Assembly (NCBI GenBank): GCA_012932295.1
Contig: JAAONU010000001.1
Span: 2,542,001-2,606,000, forward strand
Source of the DNA: Cyclina sinensis
Lineage: Eukaryota > Mollusca > Bivalvia > Venerida > Veneridae
Length of the DNA stretch: 64,000 bases
Direction: 5' to 3'
Below the pieces are notes generated by a model. It was not told where the DNA came from and did no database searches. It saw nothing but the letters and a program-made list of their open reading frames with translations. The position numbers were made by a program, and so were the translations under genes. This document shows, one piece after another, positions 40,533 through 52,433 of the stretch. Each line of letters opens with the position of its first letter. Positions within the stretch are counted from its first letter, which is position 1.

Positions 40533-40990
40533 AATTTGTTAAGCGAGAATTAAGAATTGACGTGAAAAGCTTTCCTAGATTACTTAGTATTGTTATGGGT
40601 CGATAATTACTTGGATCTTCAGGATTTCCTTTATTTTTGTATATTGGTAAAATGTTGCCTTCAAGCCAGCTATTCGGAAGTATGCCACTGTCAAAAACGC
40701 AATTAAAAAGCTTAACATAAATAGGCATCAGTATAGTTTGTGTATTTTTCAGATATTCATTTAATATATTATCTACAGGACTTGGTGCTTTATCATTTTT
40801 CAATTTTTTTATGCTTTTTGAAATTTCTTCCTCTGTAATAGAAGAATTTAGATAATCGTTAAATTCGTGATGCATATTATTGTCATTAAAAAAGTCATCA
40901 TTATCGACATTAGTATTGTCAGTATTTATGTTTTTGAAATGATTGTAAAAATCATCAAGTGTTGGAATAGGTCCTGTTTTTTGTTTCGGT
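40533..40990 (-). pseudogene. Old LINE ORF2, N-terminal RT part cut by the insertion
   Basis: The minus frame has SITEEEISKSIKKLKNDKAP, VDNILNEYLKN and GNPEDPSNYRPITILSNLGK, the RT fingers and motif 1, then RLTNYLEF at the insertion point. The listed frame then runs into the A-tail of the young LINE as poly-Phe, which is not part of this element. A TAG at about 41011-41013 separates it from the endonuclease part, where related elements would be expected to have a Trp codon. Confidence 0.88.
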
Positions 40991-41010
40991 TTTAACTTAT
41001 TTAGATAGCA

Positions 41011-42140
41011 CTAATACTTTTTGGGACTCTTATCATGAAGGTTACGAAGTTTGTTTGCATTGACATGTTCGTATTTATCAATATAGAAATTCAATGTACG
41101 TTTATAATTTTTGCTAGCATTTCTCAGCCTTAATTTATTGTCATTACTTGGATCTTTACGATAGCATTCTCTAGCATGATGATAATTTTTTCGTGATTGA
41201 TGACATCTATGGCCAAACCATTCATTATTTTGACTTTTATGTGTGAACTGGCGTTTACTATGTCTTGGAAAAGTTTTGTTAGCAGCGTTTTGGAATAATT
41301 CTTGTACTTTTTCGGATAATAAGTCAACAGTTTCTTGTGAATGTGGAAATGTATGTAACTGTGATAAGATTTGTTCTATTTGTGACGAGTCGATATTATT
41401 TATGAAATCTTCGGCGTTAACATTATTCCATTTTGTTTTTTCTGAAAGATTATTGCTTTTGCGCGGTTCTGGAATTACACAATTTGTTTTAATTTTTAAA
41501 TGCAGGGCACTGTGTCCGTCCGAAAATAACGAGTCAGTTTCAAGGATCTGAAAATCGATAATAAGTTTGAAGCATTCTGCAGTGGCAACAACATAGTCTA
41601 TTACAGATTTATCTCGGAATGTGAACTGACCAATGTTCTTATCTTTGTGAAGTCTAGAATTTACTATAAAAAGGTTATTGTTGCGGCAAATATCAATAAG
41701 TCGAAAGCCATGCGTATTAGTCTTGTGATCACGTGAATTTCGATAGAGAGGAATTCCAAGATTTTCGAGAATTGTGTATTTATCGAGTGAGGCTAGTATT
41801 TCATCGTCCATATCAAAAATATTGTTAAGATGCGGGTCTGAAGAAATAAAATCTTTCAATTCAGCTACTCTTGAGTTCCAATCTCCGGTTAACAGAACAT
41901 ATTTGTACTTGCTACACATCGAACTAAAGACCAATACCTCCGCTTTTCCTATAATATTTTTGTGATCTATTTTTTTGCAAAATACGTAAACCCGTCAATA
42001 TCTACAATATCATTTATATCAGTGTGAGTTTCTGAAATAGAGAATATATCATAAGTTTGAATAAATTCAACAAAGTCTGGATAACTCAAACGTTTCTTTA
42101 AACCATTCACATTTAACGCACACAGCTTAATTTCACTTTT
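41011..42140 (-). pseudogene. Old LINE ORF2, endonuclease and linker, internally deleted
   Basis: It begins with LCALNVNGLKKRLSYPDF, then FSISETHTD (catalytic Glu). A stop and frame change fall near 41973. The next stretch jumps to YVLLTGDWNSR, so the segment between the Glu motif and the GDxN motif is deleted. The remainder has IGQFTFRDKSVIDYVVAT (Asp) and FSDGHSALHLKI, where the expected SDH reads SDGH. A basic linker and WFGHRCHQSRKNYHHARE follow. Confidence 0.88.
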
Positions 42141-42158
42141 GGCAGACCCCCTACGGTC

Positions 42159-43331
42159 CTATGCAATGTTATTTTCAACTAATTTAGCACGATCACTGTC
42201 CCATGGCCGCATGATTTCGGTATCTTTTGGGTCACGTGGCAGCAGATTACGATTTGGTGTAATCGGAGCATGACTTCTCGGAGGACGAGACCTAGACGGT
42301 GACCTTGATTTCTGTCTGCGTGTCGAGCTACCGTTAGTCGGCGGTGGGTCACGGGTGTCCTCATTTCGATTTGTTTGTGATAATCGCTTATCTCGGAGTT
42401 CACGAGTTTCACGGGACTCTCGAGCGATATTTACAATTTCGCTGCTTTGCCAGATATCGTACTTCGGTATTCTGCTTCCGCTCATGATGTTATCCCAGTC
42501 AGGAAAAGCGTTCACCACAATTTTACCACCAAGCAGAATTTTGGCAGGATAAACAATCTTTACACCATCATCAGGATACTCTTGTCGAAGTTGTTTATAG
42601 CGGGGCCATATTTTCTTCCTAGCAGCCACTAATTCTGAGGGGTAGTCTCTATTAATATGAAAATCAGTGTTTTTCAGCTTTTTTGCACATGAAAGTATAG
42701 TTACATTATCTGTATAATCTTTGAAAGCTACAATGATAGCGCGATGACTTCCTTTCTTGTACCGGCCGAGACGGTGAGCTCTCTCCATGCCAACAGCAGT
42801 GTGTATACCAGGATTAGAGACCAAAAATTCAGAGATTTTCTCAAAGCAATTTTCATTTCTAGATTCACCGAACCCACCGAAAATCAGACTGTTCCTGCGT
42901 TGGCGGGCTTCGTTATCGATTGACCTATATTGTAGGAGTTTTAACTGTTCCTCGTGTGTTTGTAAGCAATTGTACGCTTGATCGACTTTTTCATTCAATT
43001 TCAAATACTTGTCAATGTTGCTATCAATTTTATTCATGGTTGATCGATTTGCGAAGATTTCATTATACACAAGTGAAAGTTTATCATCTGTACTCATATT
43101 TTGAAAATCTGATAAATTTATCATCCCACCAGTACCACTTTGACCACTACTACTCAGTCTAGAGCGTTTTTCGGGTTTCTTACGAAGCACTTGACTCCAA
43201 GCACCATCATTTTCACCTATACTGAAGGACATGTTTTCATCTGCCACGTCACTATCACCCAACACGCCGAACGAATTCGAGGTAGAAACTGGGGGATGGG
43301 GTGGGATAATGTCACTCTGGGAGGTGGCCAT
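42159..43331 (-). CDS. Old LINE ORF1: L1-type coiled-coil/RRM RNA-binding protein
   Basis: 390 codons from the ATG at 43331 (AAGATGGCC context). The open frame extends seven codons further to a TTG. A disordered N-terminus is followed by a helical, probably coiled-coil stretch (IDKYLKLNEKVDQAYNCL) and an RRM-like domain (RRNSLIFGGFGES, ERAHRLGRYKKG, RAIIVAFKDY). A C-terminal domain follows (INRDYPSELVAARKKIWPRY), then an Arg/Ser-rich tail (SRSPSRSRPPRSH). ERAHRLG and the domain order match L1 ORF1p. Unlike its ORF2 this reading frame is undamaged, so it could still be translated. It is an element protein, not a host gene. Confidence 0.85.
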   Translation of the reverse strand: MATSQSDIIPPHPPVSTSNSFGVLGDSDVADENMSFSIGENDGAWSQVLRKKPEKRSRLSSSGQSGTGGMINLSDFQNMSTDDKLSLVYNEIFANRSTMNKIDSNIDKYLKLNEKVDQAYNCLQTHEEQLKLLQYRSIDNEARQRRNSLIFGGFGESRNENCFEKISEFLVSNPGIHTAVGMERAHRLGRYKKGSHRAIIVAFKDYTDNVTILSCAKKLKNTDFHINRDYPSELVAARKKIWPRYKQLRQEYPDDGVKIVYPAKILLGGKIVVNAFPDWDNIMSGSRIPKYDIWQSSEIVNIARESRETRELRDKRLSQTNRNEDTRDPPPTNGSSTRRQKSRSPSRSRPPRSHAPITPNRNLLPRDPKDTEIMRPWDSDRAKLVENNIA

Positions 43332-43469
43332 CTTACCAAGGACAATGTTCAAGTTTTCAGTTTAACTCTCTGTTGTAGTTTGGCTATGAAATGTTAAATT
43401 TTCTTTGCTGATCCACGGCGACAAAAATATACGTCCGCCATTACCAAAACCGGAACCGGAAAAAAAGGT

Positions 43470-44495
43470 TCATTAGTAAATTGCTCTGCAATTGTCCTGA
43501 AATATCAAGAAAATGAGTGTTTAGAATGTTAAAGATATCTGTACAATGGATTTGATTGAACATTGTTGTCTTCAAGCAAGATTAAATTTGTATAAATAGA
43601 AACTGCAATTTTATCTTTTGAAAGGCAGATAAATAAAGAGATTCCTCTTTAAGAAACAGACCAACACAACAAATCAATCTTTGTGAAAAACACGTTTGTC
43701 TTTGCTGTTGGAATAGAGAAACACTTAAAAACGAAAACTTTTCCTTGAAACACATTCAAAGGGAAAGCAACATATTTTGTTTTGATAAATCAGGTAGGAA
43801 GATAACGAAATTTATAATAAGTTGAATTGATCAAAAGAAAACAACAACAAGTTTATAGATAAGGATGTTACAAAAAATTCCAAATTCATTATCATTTTAT
43901 CTAGAGGATGTGTGTTATGCTTACATTTTTATTAATTTTATTATTTCTTATTTATTTTATTATTATCTATTTTTGGACTTGATTGATGAATTAATTTGGT
44001 TTAAATTTGAAACACATTTCAAATCTATTTTTTGTTCAATTTTGGGCAGATTTTTCTCTTCTAATTCTTGTCCACACTAGTATTTTGAGTTAATCTTCTC
44101 TTCTAATTCTTGTTAACACTAGTATTTTGAGTTTATCTTCTTTATTCCTTTTCATTTTATTGTGAAGATGATTAAGTCAGTGATATTTCCCAATTACACT
44201 GTCTCAAGCCAGTGACATGTAGTTAACATGCAGGCTAGGTGTTGATAACAGACAAAGAAGTATAAGAAGTTTGCTTTCTTAACTTCTCTTAAGTCTAATT
44301 CTTTTAAAAACATTAATAATTAAGTAATCCAATTTTGATAGGAATTATGTAAAGTATTTCACAGGTGTTCTAGTCCCAAGCCAACACATTTTAGTCCCGC
44401 CTCTCCAGAAAAAACAGTTAAACAGTTGGTCAACTAAGGACAACCAATGGACAGTGAGATAACCCCTTAAAAAGATCCCTTTTCCAGCAGGCAGC
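43470..44495. other. Gene-free flank of the LINE
   Basis: AT-rich. A 45-bp direct duplication lies at about 44048-44135 (CTTCTAATTCTTGT..CACTAGTATTTTGAG twice). No exon is recognised. Confidence 0.55.
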
Positions 44496-44573
44496 ATCAT
44501 TCTGCCTTATACATAGTATAATATAATTAAATTGCTGGAAAAGAGGAAAAAATCTTTCTTATATCTTTAATAG
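44440..44573 (+). promoter_or_regulatory. Possible promoter and non-coding first exon
   Basis: A CCAAT (about 44445) and a TTAAAAAG (about 44467) precede a segment ending in AATAG|GTAAGTG, a strong donor at 44573. The arrangement resembles a TATA/CCAAT promoter with a short non-coding exon. The exon-like segment is repeated at 45002-45081 without the donor. Confidence 0.2.
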
Positions 44574-44575
44574 GT
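44496..44575 (+). repeat. 80-bp direct repeat, copy 1
   Basis: Matches 45002-45081 with one difference, from ATCATTCTGCCTTATACAT to CTTTAATAGGT. Between the copies, a 64-bp unit (TTTATTTTGGTAAATAAG..TTCATGAAAAACTA) is itself duplicated at about 44640-44768. Confidence 0.95.
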
Positions 44576-45001
44576 AAGTGATGTTTTCTATGTTCATTTT
44601 GATATTTTTCATTATTGTTACAGTAATATTTTTATAGTTTTATTTTGGTAAATAAGAAGTCTTTGAAATTATTTTTAATCATATTCATGAAAAACTAGAA
44701 TTGTTTTATTTTGGTAAATAAGTTGTATTTGAAATTATGTTTAATCATATTCATGAAAAACTATAATTATTTTTCATTAAACATAATATCTAAGCAAAAG
44801 AGTAGCTTTGAATCTGATAAATTCTATTTATTAGTTTCATTTATTTTGTGACTCACTGAATTTGAAAGAATGATACTATTTTGTGTAACTTTGATAACAA
44901 TGTTAAAATATAGATATAACCAATCTGTTTCAATTTCAAAGTTAGTAATTATTCAAATTTGTTCTATTACTATATATGTATATTGTATGGATGTTTGTTT
45001 G

Positions 45002-45081
45002 ATCATTCTGCCTTATACATAGTATAATTTAATTAAATTGCTGGAAAAGAGGAAAAAATCTTTCTTATATCTTTAATAGGT
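45002..45081 (+). repeat. 80-bp direct repeat, copy 2
   Basis: Second copy, 506 bp downstream of the first. Confidence 0.95.
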
Positions 45082-45254
45082 CATCCCCATTTTTACGTTC
45101 TGCCATATGCAATTATTCCCCGAAGCGCAAGCAGAACACGTGTATGAACAACTACAACGTTTCCTATGAACCATGTAAAATAAATTAATTGATTTTTTTT
45201 TAAAATTTAGAACTTGATATGTACCAAGGTTACGACCCAACCAAATCCTATAAT

Positions 45255-45700
45255 TTAATATTCCTTATATGCCAGCCGCAGTACCCAAATCCTACAATTT
45301 AACGTCCCTAATATGCAAGCAGAAGTACCAAATCCTAGAAATTACCGTGACTTATATGCCAGCCGCAGTACCCGAATCCTACAATTTAATGTTCCTTATA
45401 TGCCAGCCGCAGTACCTGAATCCTACAATTTCATGTTCCTTATATGCCAGCTGCAGTACCAAAATTCTACAATTTCATGTTCCTTATATGCCAGCTGCAG
45501 TACCAAAATCCTACTATTTCATGTTCCTTATATGCCAGCTGCAGTACCAAAATTCTACTATTTCATGTTCCTTATATGCCAGCTGCAGTACCAAAATTCT
45601 ACAATTTCATGTTCCTTATATGCCAGCTGCAGTACCAAAATCCTACTATTTCATGTTCCTTATATGCCAGCTGCAGTACCCGAATCCGGGGCATAATCAC
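45255..45700 (+). repeat. 44-bp tandem array
   Basis: About ten units with core ATGCCAGCTGCAGTACC and TTTCATGTTCCTTAT. The first four are diverged and the last six nearly identical with alternating subtypes. Because 44 is not a multiple of three and the unit lacks stops, all three plus frames stay open, giving ORFs of 89-149 codons that repeat the same peptide in rotation. Confidence 0.95.
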
Positions 45701-45720
45701 GTTTGGATTTTGAATTGAGA

Positions 45721-46535
45721 TAAAAAAAAAAACGTTTGTGCTTTTCAAGAGTGAAAGGCCATAAAGATACGTTCTCTTTTGGATGTCTAGAGGAACTATG
45801 CGATCAACACCTCAAGCAAATAAGGACTAAGTTTCTTGGAATTAAAAAAAACAAACTTTTTCTCGATAACAGATTTTTCGTTGAGAAATAACTTTTTAAC
45901 AGAACAGCAGACAATATGTACTTCTTCAATACTGATGTACGGTTTTGTATTTTAAAACAAGACAATACCCCAGACATCCCTCTAATATTTCACATACTTT
46001 GAATATTGAAATCACATGCTTTAGATATTGAAACATGAGACTACTGTGTAGTTAATTGAAATATATGAGTTTAATCATGGAAAATACTGCTTTAATGCAA
46101 ATACTGGAGTCAGTCTGGATCTCTTATTGTAGTTCTATGTTAGGACAATTCAGTGCACATCGCCTTTCTGATCTGAAAGTATAAACGCGATGTTTTCTCA
46201 GGATTTCTGCATAGTAATCTCTTGAAAAAGTAACAGTCAGGATTTTTTTTTATTTTTCCATATTTTTTCCTAAATTTTTCTAAATGAACAAGGATACTAA
46301 AGCTCTGTGTATTTTAGTTTTTGCGGTTTCATGGACAAGTGAACAGAAGGACTTCTGTAAGGCTACAGCTCAGACGAAAAAAACCTAAGATGTTTAAAAA
46401 CATGTTTGTGTTTCGTTTCTATGACTTCAACATGGGCTATTTTGAGCTTGATGATTTACTAGGTGGACATTAAATCTTTCAACTACTTCCCATGCCCAAC
46501 AATCACGTAAATGTTTAGAACCCTGGCTTTAGTTG
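45721..46535. other. Gene-free stretch
   Basis: Contains a dispersed repeat copy (45990-46130) related to 23740-23900. No coding or RNA feature is seen. Confidence 0.5.
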
Positions 46536-46539
46536 TTTT

Positions 46540-47240
46540 TCAGTTACTGATCGAAAAATAATTTTGAAGTACAATCCACAATGAGAATGATCGTTGACCA
46601 AGAGAGGTCAAAATTAGAAGAGTCGTTGACCATCCGTTAAAGTTTGAAAGTCCTGACCTACAGTTTTTTTCGAAGATGTATTTTCAAACTGCAGGCCGCA
46701 TTGAGCTAGACCTTTAACAAAGTGAGCCTCAAATTCTACACATCAATCCCATAAAGTTTGAGGTTCAGTGGTTCATGAGTTATTGATTCCAAACTATTTT
46801 CAAAGTGCAGGTTCCCGTGAGTTTGATCTTTGACCTAATGACCCGATAATCAATAGCGCTCAGCTTCTCATATAGTGTTTGAGAGATATAAATTCAGCCC
46901 ACCTGAAAAAAGTTGAAAGTCTTGGGTACAGTTATTCTTAAGTAATTGATCCATAACCAGTTTGAGAGTATAAGCCCCTGTGAACTTGACTTTAAAAACA
47001 AAAGAAAAAAAAAGGTAGGAGTCATCCACTTTTCATGCTCAGCTATCCTGTAAAGGTTTGTTCTGGATTCAGTTGTTCTTTTGAGTCAATCAAAAACAGT
47101 TTCTAGATTGCAGATCCCTACTAACTTGATCTTTGACACAGCAATTCGACACAAAACGGACCTTCTACGTACTAAATACGCCCAACTTATCTACCAAGTA
47201 AAGACTACAAGAGTCTAGCCTTATGCGTTCTCAAGTTATT
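46540..47240. repeat. Diverged 120-180-bp tandem repeat
   Basis: Four to five copies marked by an AGTTATTGATC block, a CAAACTGCAGG or CAAAGTGCAGG block, a TTGATCTTTGACC block and a TAAAGTTTGA block. It is the same style as the AGGTCA-type repeats in the left part of the window. Confidence 0.65.
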
Positions 47241-48020
47241 GATCGAAACAGTTTGGTTATACAGCTTCATTCCCTAACTTCTTGGGAGGAAGATAAAAAG
47301 ATGAATACGTGTAGTTGTTGTCAAATCAAGTTCTTAATATTACATTACATTTATAGATTTTGGCTGATTGGTATGCAATGTTTGCATTTAGATATATTTG
47401 CCTTAATGGTTATCACTGGAGATTTATAAAACTGAGATTTACACAGTTGAGACATAAGCAACTAAGATTTACACATTACAATATTCAGTTAACAAAATAC
47501 ATTCCAAGACAAAAACAATCCACTAGGTATCAACGAAAAATTGACAGCTATTAGTAATGCGCGAACGTTACAGAAAACATTAAAATGACGTCATCATTTC
47601 TGACGGCGCAATACACATTTACCGGAAATATTGATTCTGTGAACACTAAAAATCAACGAACTCAAGTTATAACAATCAGTATAAAGTTTTTGATGGCTCA
47701 AATCAAAAGCACAATAATTAAACTTGACAGTAATGAATTATAAATGTCTCTTACAAACTTTAATGTTCGTTAGGAAAATACGCGGGCATTTAGAAAGTTT
47801 TGAAACTAACGCGTTTGCTAAGAAACTTTTATAAGGGCAGATTACTCTGAGGAATTCAGGTCATGGATAGCCCGAAAGAAAGAAAGAGTCTTTGTTAAGG
47901 ATAAATATTTACTTTGGAAAAACTCACTGATAAAACTATAAAGATATTGACAGAATGCAGGTTACTGAAAAGTCCAGCTTATCAAAATCTGTATTTCTGT
48001 AATTTCGGATAAGCTTAAAA
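47241..48020. other. Gene-free stretch
   Basis: The short plus ORFs near 47223-47554 contain a small ACTGAGATTTACACA tandem motif and no family signature. Confidence 0.45.
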
Positions 48021-48026
48021 AAGTAC

Positions 48027-48110
48027 TGTCAGAAGTGGGATTCGAACCCACGCCGGGAGAACCCGACTGCGACCTGAACGCAGCGCCTTAGACCGCTCGG
48101 CCATCCTGAC
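48027..48110 (-). tRNA. tRNA-Leu (CAG)
   Basis: The minus strand starts GTCAGGATGGCCGAGCGGTC. The acceptor arms GTCAGGA/TTCTGAC pair with one G-U. The A box is TGGCCGAGCGGT. The anticodon stem CTGCG/CGCAG encloses TTCAGGT, giving anticodon CAG. There is a long class II variable arm, as expected for Leu, and the B box GGTTCGAATCC is perfect. CCA is not encoded. A T-run (ACTTTTTTAAG) directly downstream is a Pol III terminator. Confidence 0.95.
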
Positions 48111-51100
48111 TTCTTACTAGCGCACAAAATGACTTAAAAGCAATTGTAATAAATAAAATATTTATATTATCTTTATGTGAGCTTCGTTTAATGTATTTAA
48201 TACTCTCAGATAATTTGAAACTGAAATAAGAAGAACAATGGAAAAAGCTACATTAATAGCATCATTTATTTGCAGTTTGTTTTTTAATCAGTTGACAAAT
48301 TCATGCCTTTTATCACAAAGAATCGTAATGAAACGTTTTTGCGTGGCCCACATTTGGTGGAAAATTTCCATGTTTTCAAAACTTATGCCAAAATAAAGAT
48401 ATAACTGCAGAAAATGCTTCTTCAAATTCGGAAAGAGGCACGGTTATTGTAAAGTAGACATATTAAAATGTGTAGCATTTTCGTATAGAAAAAAAATGAT
48501 ATCCCACTTTATAACACATAAAGCAGATCAGTAAACCATAAACTCTTCAAATATGATTAAATGCCGTAAATCAACAACATGTTTGAATTAAAATTGGAAT
48601 AAATCTCATAAAAAAACGTTTTTTTTTAAATAACTTCAGATTCTATAATTATATTACAGCTTACATAGTAAGATACAAATCCTATTCATGTTCAACTATC
48701 GTCCCTCATAAAATTTGACGATTATTGTCTAAGACTATTTAATCCCGAAGGACATTGAAAAAAAATCCTTTACCAATTCTCTCTGTGTGTCTCTCTCTCA
48801 GTTTTAAGATTAGAATAAATTTATGTGCATAAACAGTAGCTCATATCCAAAGTTGTCCTGTTGTATTCTACTATTGAATTCAATAATAAATTAGATTTTG
48901 TTCGTTCTCTGTTTTTTTTCTTTTCCACGTATTTAGATATAAACAAAGATGATCTAAATAAAAAGCTATGGCAAGGTTTAGAAAAAGAATCCATAAGACA
49001 TTGGTTAGATACACGGGATCTAGGAATGGCTCATGATAAAAAGCTTAAAACATATAATTGATAAAATGAACAAAGTAAAATGAAAATGGGTGGAAACAGC
49101 TGTTGAAATAGAAATATTTAAAAAAGTCTTCTTTATAGCTATAGTTATAGTACAAATATGTTTCAAAATTCCACCCGGTATCTTAATGTTTCCATTGTTC
49201 CAGCAAAATTTTAAATCTTATCATAATCTTATCTCATAATCAGTATAACAGCAAGGGTCGGTTATTAAAAATGTTTTCATTATTTTCAATTGCATAGCAT
49301 GTAGTGTGTTTCTTCAAATTGTTGATCGTTTTTAAGTTAAAAAATATGTAATTTTAGCCAACGATTTGAAGAAATAATCAAATGTAGATACATAACTGGC
49401 ATAAAATATCAAAGAGCGAGCCTTGTGCCTTATGTTCAAAAGATTGATTATTAAACAGACAAATACTCGTAGTGCTCTTAAAATAAACAAATGTTTAACA
49501 AAATATCTACTTGCATTTTATCTAAACTAGCTGAGGTAGGCTTTTTTGAAACTTCTTAGTGCAATATAGTTCTTCGAATTTAATGACTGAAATTTATGAC
49601 TGACTGTCATTTTTTTTAGCTTAGATCGCCTTGGGTGTTATAATGGTTCCTAAGTATATGATTCGTAGAAAAATATGTAATCTTTTTTTCAATATTAGCG
49701 TTTTATTTACCACTTTTTTAAAGGTTTCACGAATTATCCAAGTCAAGTTTTTGTCTCATTAAATCTGGTAAATAAATAAAACAAGGACAGCGCTGTCTAA
49801 ATGCCTTAAAATATAGCATAATAAAATATTTCAATTTCAATTAATACAAAATTGAACAGGAACGCCTGTTTAAAAGATTTTTTTTTGGTTTTGTTAAGAA
49901 AATATTGTTATTTGCACAAATAACTGATTTTTTAAGTCGATTGTCTCATCAAATTATCGTCAAAGAAATGAAATAAAAAAGATCTTATGATGTGGAAATG
50001 CGTAAAGTGATGTTTATGTTTCGATTCCTGACAAAATAAATATAATTAAAAAGAAAAGCAAAGCCGTTTGCAAACGTCTTTTAAGTCTGAAAATGTTATA
50101 TATTTGATTTTATGTATTTATAATCAAATTCTACAGAAAGACTGAGTGAATCAGTCATCAAACAGCAACCTTACAAGATACAACATCATCAACAATAAGA
50201 CAAATTCTAGACAAGGCTGACAAAACAGAATATCCTATTCTTTTTATGGCTGTTTCAGAGTTAAATGTACTCAAAATTGTTTGTTTGACAAAAGCAGTCA
50301 CTTTTATTTCAAAATTATATAATGTACAAATGAATTAAAGAACTATTACAAACAAATAAACCAACAACCAACGAATAAACAAACAAACAAGTACAGTATT
50401 CTGTATTATTTGGCAGTACAGACGATGGATGGATGAATATCACATCATATTCTATGGCACACTAGTCAATAACTCTTTTATTATATGACTACATACAATT
50501 GTTTTTACTAAGTTTTCTTCCAGACTGATTTTACATTCACTACAATGTGTTAATTTTTTGTATGACTTTTTATACTCATTCTCACATTACAATAATACTC
50601 AGAAGTCTGACAGGTGATTTTGAAATCCAATATAACATAAAACAAGGAAAATTCAAATGGACTTGAGTCCATTTGAGTGTACGGTTTTACTGTATTTTAA
50701 GGAACCTTAAGCTACAGTACTCTATTTTGTTTGCAGATGCTAATAAAAAGAAATTTAATAAATATCTTTAAATTGAAGACCTGTCTTTTCAGACAAATTG
50801 TAACTAAGGTAATGCCCATTTTTTAAAGAACAACAACAACATATTTGTTCAAACTTTTATTTCCATATATATCTTGATGTTTATGATGATAATTATGATA
50901 CTGAAACAATGTTTGTTTTGTTAAGTAACAAAATAACATGAATTTCATGGAATAACATGCTTGAACAGAATAACAAACTTGCTTGAATAGAATAACAAAT
51001 ATACTTGTTATATCAATTATGATAATAAATTATGACCATGCTTTGATTACTTTGATATAATTCAACATATTAAAGACCAGATGAGGAACAGTCACTGTCG

Positions 51101-52430
51101 AGGCAAAGTACCATGGGAACCAGACAGAGTTTTTAACCTTAGATGTGTTTTTTCTTTGTGAGCCGAATTTTATTATTTGAAAACATTAAACATAAACATG
51201 GTATCATTTGACATCATTTGAAAGCTCTTTAAAATCATATTTTAAGAATATAAGCAGATTTTGAATTTTTGCTTTTAAAAAAAGAAAACAAAACTAATTT
51301 ATACCTGTCGTTTCAGCATTTTTTCAGCATTTTTCTAGCAGCTTAGATGCACTAAGTGTAACCATTTACAAACAAGAAAGTGAACAGTTTTGAAAATCAT
51401 TTTTTATATGTGTAAAATATGAGTTTACAAACCTTTTAAATGATATAAAATATTGAATTGTTTGAGAAAAATGACTTTGTAACTGTAATTACAAAATTAC
51501 TATGTTTTGAATTTTTATCAACCGCCATATTTTTGCCAGCCTTCAAAAAGTTACCTGTATCTCTTATCAGTTACTTGTTACTATTAATAGATTTCAAAAC
51601 AATAACATTCAATGTTCCTACACAATATTACCAGACAGTCACGTGATTCTGTCCGTAATTCTGTCCGAGGATTTCCGGAATAACACGATTTCGCAAATTG
51701 ATTCAACAGGTAGTACATCGTAAAAATACGTAATGCTTCGGCAATAATCGGATCTTCTAACAGCCAATCAAAACATAGAATTAGATAATATTGGATAACA
51801 CTAACCCCGCTCCAATTGTACATATAGGAATATAATACTGGCAATTTTCCGTACAGAAAAACAAAAAAGAAAACACACATACCAGACGCCATTTCTTAGA
51901 AAAAGTCTAAGTGCCCGAAAGTATTTTGTTTATTTCCCGGCATTAAAGTAATTTTGTTAACTGAGTGCCGGGCACCAGACAGCACTACTACGAGTATCAA
52001 CAGCAATCTATTTTAAGACCTAAAATATAACATGGGAAAAACCCAGAATGCAGGAATATAACGATATATTGTTGGTCGCCGACTGCGCTTTGAACCAATG
52101 GGATCGCGTCTATTTATAGGTCATATAATAATATATAATAAACTCAGTCAAATGTCTTGTTCCCACAGATTAAAAAAAATCTCGGGCAGATTAATTGTTC
52201 CCACATATTACTAAAACGTTAACTCAGTCAAATATTTTGTTCACACAGATTAGAAAAAATGAACTCATTCTGAAAATAAGATCATTCATGTCACCTATGT
52301 GCTTTCATAACTGTGATATAACCGTAGTAAAATGCATCTCTTATCAGAAGGGACCAAGACAATGCACCTGTCATCCGATGAGACGAAGAAAATGGATTGT
52401 AGCTTTTGAAGTAAAACATATTGACACAGT
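48111..52430. other. Gene-poor region, part of a diverged segmental duplication
   Basis: Segments near 49720-50060 and 52320-52400 match 61395-61720 and 62630-62690 in the same order and orientation. A possible exon lies at 48937-49061. Nothing else recognisable is seen. Confidence 0.5.
48937..49061 (+). CDS. Candidate terminal exon
   Basis: A long pyrimidine tract and acceptor (TTTTCTTTTCCACG..TTTAG) precede a frame of about 40 codons ending in TGA: INKDDLNKKLWQGLEKESI, RHWLDTRDLGMAHDKKLKTYN. Its composition looks protein-like. I recognise no family and no upstream exon. Confidence 0.25.
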
Positions 52431-52433
52431 TTG

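Larger units (their letters stand above)
32290..43465 (-). mobile_element. Old minus-strand LINE, interrupted by a younger LINE
   Basis: Order on the minus strand: 5' region near 43460, ORF1 (43331-42159), endonuclease (about 42130-41011), RT start (40990-40533), insertion, RT remainder (34380-33540), C-terminus (33473-32916), then a 3' end near 32290 with AATAAAG and GAGTT tandem units (GTCGAGTTGAGTTGAGTTTG). Without the 6.1-kb insertion it would be about 5 kb, a full-length size. The RT is CR1/jockey-like in motif style (NDKAP, GVRQGENLSPALF, YADD). ORF2 is broken by a deletion, a nonsense codon and frameshifts. Its target-site duplication was not identified. Confidence 0.85.

Noticed and set aside
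32290..43465. Host genes encoding reverse transcriptase, endonuclease or SGNH esterase
   Set aside because: The order of ORFs, A-tails, target duplication and frame continuity across the insertion show that all are retrotransposon parts.
45269..45718. 149-codon plus ORF as a repetitive secreted protein
   Set aside because: The same peptide appears in rotation in all three frames of a 44-bp tandem array, so the open frame is a consequence of unit composition.
51584..51892. 102-codon minus ORF as a membrane protein, or ATGGCGTCTG|GTATGT as a first coding exon
   Set aside because: The ATG and donor are suggestive, but I found no downstream exon and no family; evidence is too thin to list.
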